Of a DNA stretch of 64,000 nucleotides, positions 59,643 to 64,000 are shown in pieces. The DNA comes from WJLY01 sp964562405 (GTDB taxonomy: Bacteria > Joyebacterota > Joyebacteria > Joyebacterales > Joyebacteraceae), in NCBI GenBank assembly GCA_964562405.1, contig CAZLTC010000004.1, positions 7,375-71,374 of the forward strand. Reading direction: 5' to 3'. The notes beneath the pieces were generated by a model, which did no database searches, had not been told where the DNA came from, and saw only the letters and a program-made list of their open reading frames with translations. Each line of letters starts with the position of its first letter. Position 1 is the stretch's first letter. The translations under genes were made by a program, and so were the position numbers.

Positions 59643-59671
59643 TTGACGCCTTCCGCACGCGATGATAGCCT
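59643..59671 (+). promoter_or_regulatory. Promoter of the secreted protein gene 59735-60502
   Basis: TTGACG (59643-59648), 17-base spacer, TAGCCT (59666-59671) with extended -10 TGA, about 60 bases before the start codon. Confidence 0.55.
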
Positions 59672-59734
59672 GAAAGCTCAGTCGGAATGCCGGATTCGCC
59701 CGCCTCGGGCGTGTTGATGTGCACGGAGGGAAGC

Positions 59735-60502
59735 ATGACGGCAAGACCCAATCCCCCTGTTCTGCGAGCGTCCGTGTTGATCCTTCTCCTGGTCGTGATG
59801 GTCCCGTCGCTGGCCCTGGCGGACGGGCCATGCCCCAGGGTCAAGTTCATCAACCTGGGCGACAAGACGCTCCAGATTGGCTGGACCATGGGCGTCGATG
59901 AGCGCGACATAGCCGACTTCGGCGGATACCGCGTCTGGGTCAAGGAGGTATGGAGCGAGAGGGGGTTCAACCTTGCCCGTGAGTACGTGTGGGGCGAGGA
60001 TGACACGGCCGCGGCTGGCTACTGGTCCTTCGAGCCTTTCTATGAGGACAGCGTCCGCGTCTTCACTCTCCACTCGGCGCAGAACGCCTTCCCGTATGAG
60101 ATGTCAGTAACGGCTTTCAGGGCGAGCAATCCGGACTCGGTCAACACCACCTGCCGTGATACCACGAACAACTCCGGAACGGTCTACCCTCGTGAGGGAG
60201 TGCAGCACAAACTCGCAAGGATACAGGTCATACCCAACCCGTACAGGTCCAGTGCTGCATGGGAGACCGGCGGACAGCGCCAGGTCGCATTCATCAGACT
60301 GCCTTCGGCGGCGACCATCCGCATCTACACGACCGCCGCGGACCACGTGAGGACGCTCAGGCACGAGAGCACCGATAGCGACCAGGAATTCTGGGATCTG
60401 AAGAACAGCGACGGGGAAGAGGTGGCCCCTGGCGTGTACATCTGGGCTGTCGAGGCCGACGGGATCGGAAGCGCTCAGGGCAAGATGCTCATCATCAAGT
60501 AG
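59735..60502 (+). CDS. Secreted protein with a divergent T9SS/FlgD-like C-terminal domain
   Basis: A 255-residue exported protein: signal peptide (about 1-30, cleavage near LALAD), a fibronectin-III-like or Ig-like middle with LGDKTLQIGW and GYRVWVKEVW, and a C-terminal beta domain beginning VIPNPYRSSAAWE and ending GVYIWAVEADGIGSAQGK. This end resembles the PNPY-type relatives of T9SS sorting domains found in many FCB-group surface proteins, but is more divergent than those at 9813 and 53463. GGAGGG lies 4 bases before ATG 59735. It is monocistronic with promoter and terminator. Confidence 0.72.
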   Translation: MTARPNPPVLRASVLILLLVVMVPSLALADGPCPRVKFINLGDKTLQIGWTMGVDERDIADFGGYRVWVKEVWSERGFNLAREYVWGEDDTAAAGYWSFEPFYEDSVRVFTLHSAQNAFPYEMSVTAFRASNPDSVNTTCRDTTNNSGTVYPREGVQHKLARIQVIPNPYRSSAAWETGGQRQVAFIRLPSAATIRIYTTAADHVRTLRHESTDSDQEFWDLKNSDGEEVAPGVYIWAVEADGIGSAQGKMLIIK

Positions 60503-60554
60503 TCGGGGCAGGCGAGCTGTGAGTCCGCTCGAAGCCGCCGATCGTGTGAACCAG

Positions 60555-60622
60555 GCCGCCTGATCACTGAGACTCCCGGCGCCGCAGGAACGCGGGGAGC
60601 CCTGGTGGTCAGGCGGCGTTTC
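60555..60622 (+). terminator. Large terminator hairpin after the secreted protein gene
   Basis: A 13-base-pair outer stem (60555-60567 with 60605-60617, one mismatch or wobble), an inner CTCCC/GGGAG stem, then TTTCT. Confidence 0.65.
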
Positions 60623-60697
60623 TAGTGCGCGGGGCGGCCGGCGCGCGCATGGCGGCGGAAGACGCCCCTGCCGCGGGGGAACTGAGGAGGAGAGAGC

Positions 60698-62509
60698 GTG
60701 GCGATGACCATCATCGAGAAGATCATCTCCGCTCACGCGGGGCGGAACGCGTCTCCGGGAGACGTCGTGGACGTGAGGATAGATGCGCGGCTTGCTCGTG
60801 ACTTCGGAGGTGCTAACGTCGTCAAGAACATCGAGGAGAATGGGCTGTCCATAGACGACCCCGACTGCACGTTCTTCACGTTCGACTGCAATCCCGGTGG
60901 CTCGGACCAGAAGTACGCGGCGAATCAGCAGACGTGTCGAAGGTTCGCGCGGGACCGCGGGGTAAGGGTTTACGACATCGACAAGGGTATCGGCACGCAC
61001 ATAGCGGTCGATGACGGGCTGGTAGGTCCTGGAGGAACGCTCGTCTCGACCGACTCTCATGCTAATATCCTCGGGGCCATCGGCGCGTTCGGGCAGGGCA
61101 TGGGAGATCAGGACATAGCCTGGGCCTGGGCCAACGGTTCAGTATGGTTCGGCGTGCCCGGCTCCATGCGGATCACGCTGAAGGGAAGGCCCGGCCCACT
61201 TGCCACCGCCAAGGACATGGTGCTCGCGTGCCTCCGGCACTTCGGCGCCAGCGGGCTCCTCGGTTTCTCCGGTGAGTACTACGGCGAGGCCGTCGATGAC
61301 CTCTCGCTCGACGAGCGCATCACGATGGCGTCAATGGCAACCGAGATGGGCGGCATAGTAACCTTCCTTCCCCCGAACGGTGAGGTGATCGGCCACTGTC
61401 GGACGGCCGGCGCTGACGTTGTCGCCGTGGTGGCCGACCCGGACGCGGAGTACGGAAGCGAGGCCGAGATCGACATCGATGGCCTGCTGCCGATGATATC
61501 GCGCCCGGGACACCCGGACGACGTCGTGCCCGTGTCCGATGTGGCCGGCGTAAAGATCGACTCGGCCTTCATCGGGTCGTGCACGAACGGGCGATACGAG
61601 GACATGGCCGCGGCGGCCGACATTCTCCGAGGTCGCAAGGTCGCTCCCGGCGTCGTTCTCAAGATCGTACCGTCCACGAATGCGGTGTGGCGCCGCTGTC
61701 TCGACGATGGCCTGCTTGAGGTCTTCAAGGAGGCAGGGGCTCTCGTCGGAAACGCCGGATGCGCCGGGTGCGCTGCCGGGCAGATAGGGCAGAACGGACC
61801 CGGCGAGGTCACGGTGAGCACCGGCAATCGCAACTACCCGGGGAAGCAGGGCAAGGGAGAGGTCTATCTGGCCTCGCCGGCCACGGCAGCGTCCAGCGCA
61901 GTCGCTGGGCAGATCACGATGGCCGACGACATTCCGGACAAGCCTGCGGTGTTCATGCCGTCCGGGAGGACGCCATCTACCGAGCCCGCGGCGTCCCGCT
62001 CGACGGTCGGAGAGCGTCCCACGACCGTGCGTGGCCGCGTCTGGCTCGTGGGGCACGACAACATCGACACGGACATGATCTACCACAATCGTCATCTCGC
62101 CGTCACCGACCCCGGCGAGATGGGGCAGTACACGTTCGGGAATCTGGACGGTTGGAGGGACTTCCCGGCGAAAGTGAAGCCCGGGGACATTGTCGTGACC
62201 GGTTCCAACTTTGGCTGCGGAAGCTCAAGACAGCAGGCCGTCGACTGCTTCTCCGCGCTGGGTGTCGCGCTCATCATCGCGGAGTCGTTCGGCGCCATCT
62301 ATGAAAGAAACGCAATCAACGCGGGTCTTCCCATCATGACCGCTGACCTCGCGGATTCGGGGCTGGCGGATGGGGACGAGATCGAGGTCGACCTGTCGAC
62401 CGGCACGATCACGGTCGCCGTGTCGGGGAGCAGGTTGCAGGGGCGGCCCTTCTCTGACGTCCAGATGGACATATACCGGAGGGGCGGTCTTCTGAGGGCC
62501 ACGAAGTAG
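60698..62509 (+). CDS. Fused aconitase-family hydro-lyase (large and small subunit domains)
   Basis: A 603-residue [4Fe-4S] dehydratase. The large-subunit part (about 1-420) has STDSHANILGAIGAFGQG, the cluster ligand in IGSCTNGRYEDM and the pair in GNAGCAGCAAG, then STGNRNYPGKQG. A linker (about 420-455) leads to the swivelling small-subunit domain (about 455-603) with DNIDTDMIYHNRHL and FGCGSSRQQAVDCF. The large and small halves of isopropylmalate and homoaconitate enzymes are usually separate proteins; the substrate loop here (YHNRHLAV) does not identify the substrate. Its position next to citrate lyase genes favours citrate/isocitrate or a methylcitrate-like compound. GAGGAGG precedes GTG 60698; ATG 60704 is an alternative. 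Confidence 0.88.
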   Translation: MAMTIIEKIISAHAGRNASPGDVVDVRIDARLARDFGGANVVKNIEENGLSIDDPDCTFFTFDCNPGGSDQKYAANQQTCRRFARDRGVRVYDIDKGIGTHIAVDDGLVGPGGTLVSTDSHANILGAIGAFGQGMGDQDIAWAWANGSVWFGVPGSMRITLKGRPGPLATAKDMVLACLRHFGASGLLGFSGEYYGEAVDDLSLDERITMASMATEMGGIVTFLPPNGEVIGHCRTAGADVVAVVADPDAEYGSEAEIDIDGLLPMISRPGHPDDVVPVSDVAGVKIDSAFIGSCTNGRYEDMAAAADILRGRKVAPGVVLKIVPSTNAVWRRCLDDGLLEVFKEAGALVGNAGCAGCAAGQIGQNGPGEVTVSTGNRNYPGKQGKGEVYLASPATAASSAVAGQITMADDIPDKPAVFMPSGRTPSTEPAASRSTVGERPTTVRGRVWLVGHDNIDTDMIYHNRHLAVTDPGEMGQYTFGNLDGWRDFPAKVKPGDIVVTGSNFGCGSSRQQAVDCFSALGVALIIAESFGAIYERNAINAGLPIMTADLADSGLADGDEIEVDLSTGTITVAVSGSRLQGRPFSDVQMDIYRRGGLLRATK

Positions 62510-62566
62510 CTCGGTCCGCGGATCAGGAGCGATGTCGAACGGGGAACGGCACAAAGGAGGACACTC

Positions 62567-63793
62567 GTGAGCCGAACGGGTCAGGCGGGCCGGAAGGGCG
62601 ACGGCGTCCGGTCGGACTGCTGGATTTCGGTCGAGCCCAGGGAGTCGGGCGGTGTATCCATCACGCTGTCCAGCATCGTCGAGACGATGTATGGGGACTC
62701 CATCAGAAGAGACGTCGCGGACGGTCTGTCGGCGCTGGGCGTCCCAGACGCTGCGGTGGAGGTCATCGATTCCGGTGCTCTACCGTTCGTCATCTCAGCA
62801 AGGCTCGAAGCGGCGGTCAAGCGGGCGCTTCCAGGGGTGACGAAGCAGCTGCTCCCCGAGACGAAGCCGTGGACGACATACGGGACCACGCGCGACAGGT
62901 TCCGCCGCTCCAGGCTGTATCTGCCCGGCGACCAGGCGAAGCTCATGATCAACGCGGGGTTACACGGCCCCGACGGTGTGATCCTCGATCTCGAGGACAG
63001 CGTGTCGCACTCGGAGAAGGACGCGGCGCGGTGCATCGTTCGAAACGCGCTCCTGACGGTCGACTTCAACGGCGCGGAGCGGATGGTGCGCATCAACCAG
63101 ATTCCCGCCGGGCTCGAGGACCTGGACTACGTCGTCCCGTACAACGTCCACGTCATCCTCATACCGAAGTGCGAGAGCGCCGAGCACGTCACGGCCGTCG
63201 ACGCGCGCGCGGCCGAGATTCTGAAGGAGCGCGGTATCGATGGGGCGGTCTACCTCATGCCCATCGTGGAGAGCGCGCTCGGCTGCCTCAGGGCGTATGA
63301 GATCGCGACGGCGTCGCCGAACGTCGTTGCCCTCACGATAGGGCTCGAGGACTACACGGCCGACATCGGCACACAAAGGACCAACGAGGGGCGCGAGAGT
63401 TTCTGGGCGCGCTCGCAGGTCGTCAACGCCGCCCGCGCCGCCCGAGTGCAGCCCATCGATACGGTCTTCTCCGACGTGGCCGACTCCGAGGGACTCCTGG
63501 CGAGCGTGCTCGAGGCGAAGTCACTCGGGTTCGACGGGAAGGGATGCATACATCCCAGGCAGATAGAGGTCATACACCGAGGCTTTGCGCCCGGAGCGGC
63601 CGAGGTGGACAAGGCCAGGAAGATCGTGCTGGCGTTCGAGAAGGCGGAGGCCGAGGGCCTCGGCGTGGTATCCCTGGGCAGCAAGATGATCGACCCGCCC
63701 GTGGTGAAGCGCGCTCTTCGCACCGTAGATCTGGCCTTGGCGTCGGGGATCCTGAGCGGCAACTGGCGCGATGGAGGAGGTGACGATGCCTGA
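62567..63793 (+). CDS. CitD-CitE fusion: citrate lyase acyl-carrier and beta subunits in one protein
   Basis: A 408-residue protein. Residues about 10-95 match the gamma subunit CitD: the prosthetic-group Ser would be Ser16 in VRSDCWISVEP, followed by YGDSIRRDVADGLSALGV and GALPFVISARLEAAVKRA. Residues about 110-400 are the beta subunit CitE, a TIM-barrel lyase with RLYLPGDQAKLM, VILDLEDSVSHSEKDAAR, MVRINQIP and FDGKGCIHPRQI. Normal citrate lyase cleaves citrate to acetate and oxaloacetate using separate CitD, CitE and CitF. GTG 62567 has AAAGGAGG 6 bases upstream. It runs directly into citF. Confidence 0.88.
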   Translation: MSRTGQAGRKGDGVRSDCWISVEPRESGGVSITLSSIVETMYGDSIRRDVADGLSALGVPDAAVEVIDSGALPFVISARLEAAVKRALPGVTKQLLPETKPWTTYGTTRDRFRRSRLYLPGDQAKLMINAGLHGPDGVILDLEDSVSHSEKDAARCIVRNALLTVDFNGAERMVRINQIPAGLEDLDYVVPYNVHVILIPKCESAEHVTAVDARAAEILKERGIDGAVYLMPIVESALGCLRAYEIATASPNVVALTIGLEDYTADIGTQRTNEGRESFWARSQVVNAARAARVQPIDTVFSDVADSEGLLASVLEAKSLGFDGKGCIHPRQIEVIHRGFAPGAAEVDKARKIVLAFEKAEAEGLGVVSLGSKMIDPPVVKRALRTVDLALASGILSGNWRDGGGDDA

Positions 63794-64000
63794 ACAGAAT
63801 CTCACCAGGAACGCGGCAGGACGCATGGTCCCGACGGAGGTCAACGGAAGGCCCGCCGTGCCGTACAAGGGCGTGGCCGCTCACCGGCCCACGGGAACCA
63901 AGGCCGCCCCGCCCATCGCTACCTGTATGGACTATCCGGACAGCGGTGACAAGACGCTGCCCGACATAGGGGCCGCGCTCAGGGCGGCAGGCATCCGCGA
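63786..64000 (+). CDS. citF: Citrate lyase alpha subunit (N-terminal part; cut by window edge)
   Basis: The visible 71 residues read MPEQNLTRNAAGRMVPTE, VNGRPAVPYKG and onward to LPDIGAALRAAG, matching the start of CitF, the CoA-transferase-like subunit that exchanges acetyl for citryl on the CitD carrier. ATG 63786 overlaps the end of the CitD-CitE gene by 8 bases, with GGAGGAGGTGAC just upstream. The rest, and any citC, citX or citG needed to make and attach the prosthetic group, are outside the window. The N-terminal match and context support the call, but only a fragment is seen. Confidence 0.75.
   Translation, partial: MPEQNLTRNAAGRMVPTEVNGRPAVPYKGVAAHRPTGTKAAPPIATCMDYPDSGDKTLPDIGAALRAAGIR

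Noticed and set aside
1..64000. tRNA genes, rRNA genes, CRISPR arrays, transposases, integrases, attachment sites
   Set aside because: I looked for T-loop strings, regular repeats and recombinase motifs on both strands and saw none. A tRNA scan and repeat search would be decisive.

Overview
The window reads as a chromosomal scaffold of a high-GC, Gram-negative bacterium from a poorly cultured lineage of the FCB (Fibrobacteres-Chlorobi-Bacteroidetes) superphylum or a neighbour such as Eisenbacteria, Krumholzibacteria or Latescibacteria. The phylum is inferred, not proven. The evidence is secreted proteins ending in type IX secretion (T9SS)-like sorting domains with the YPNPFNP signature, lipoproteins, an archaeal-type threonyl-tRNA synthetase, and dense ATGA-coupled operons. 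Two runs of exactly 100 N (25107-25206 and 42394-42493) are scaffold gaps, so this is a draft and probably metagenomic assembly. I found no tRNA, rRNA, CRISPR array, phage or insertion sequence.

Layout. 1-6340: the first codons of a minus-strand secreted protein, endonuclease V, a small zinc-ribbon protein, then HAD phosphatase, acpS, nnr, an M20 amidohydrolase and thiL. 6350-11000: three secreted proteins, namely a beta-helix protein, a gingipain-like C25 protease with a T9SS tail behind a promoter-attenuator, and an unknown. 11080-15800 (minus strand): metallo-beta-lactamase-fold hydrolase, archaeal-type thrS, an ECF transporter S component overlapping an FmdE-like gene, and a secreted protein. 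16160-23430: a complete NiFe-hydrogenase maturation set hypF-C-D-E-A-(corA)-B, with no hydrogenase structural genes in view. 23490-29040: resB-ccsA (cytochrome c maturation), vanZ-like, hisS, aspS. 29230-30420: two small lipoproteins, one with LysM. 30430-42390: ybeZ(phoH)-pgpH-ybeY-CNNM1-CNNM2-DUF502-mgtE-recO-glyQ-glyS, a tight housekeeping run. 42490-50270: four tandem alkaline-phosphatase-superfamily paralogues and a GT39-like membrane glycosyltransferase with TPRs. 50290-55260: two paralogous jelly-roll surface proteins, each with its own strong promoter, long leader and terminator. 55380-60500: a hybrid sensor kinase (minus strand), a cytochrome P460-like protein, a membrane cytochrome c and another secreted protein. 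60690-64000: a fused aconitase-family hydro-lyase, a CitD-CitE fusion and the start of citF.

The most interesting signal is a short C-terminal motif, SW-x-x-I-K-[AS]-[LM]-[FY]-R, which ends three otherwise unrelated signal-peptide proteins (6352-7206, 15129-15797, 53950-55182). One of them shares its jelly-roll domain with a protein that carries a T9SS-type tail instead (50617-53463). This suggests two interchangeable C-terminal sorting or anchoring tags in one organism. I do not recognise the short tag as a named signal. Other leads are a phosphodiesterase paralogue that has lost its nucleophile and three metal ligands, a terminator hairpin placed just downstream of the promoter of the C25 protease, small leader ORFs in front of the two abundant-looking surface proteins, and the CitD-CitE fusion next to a fused aconitase.
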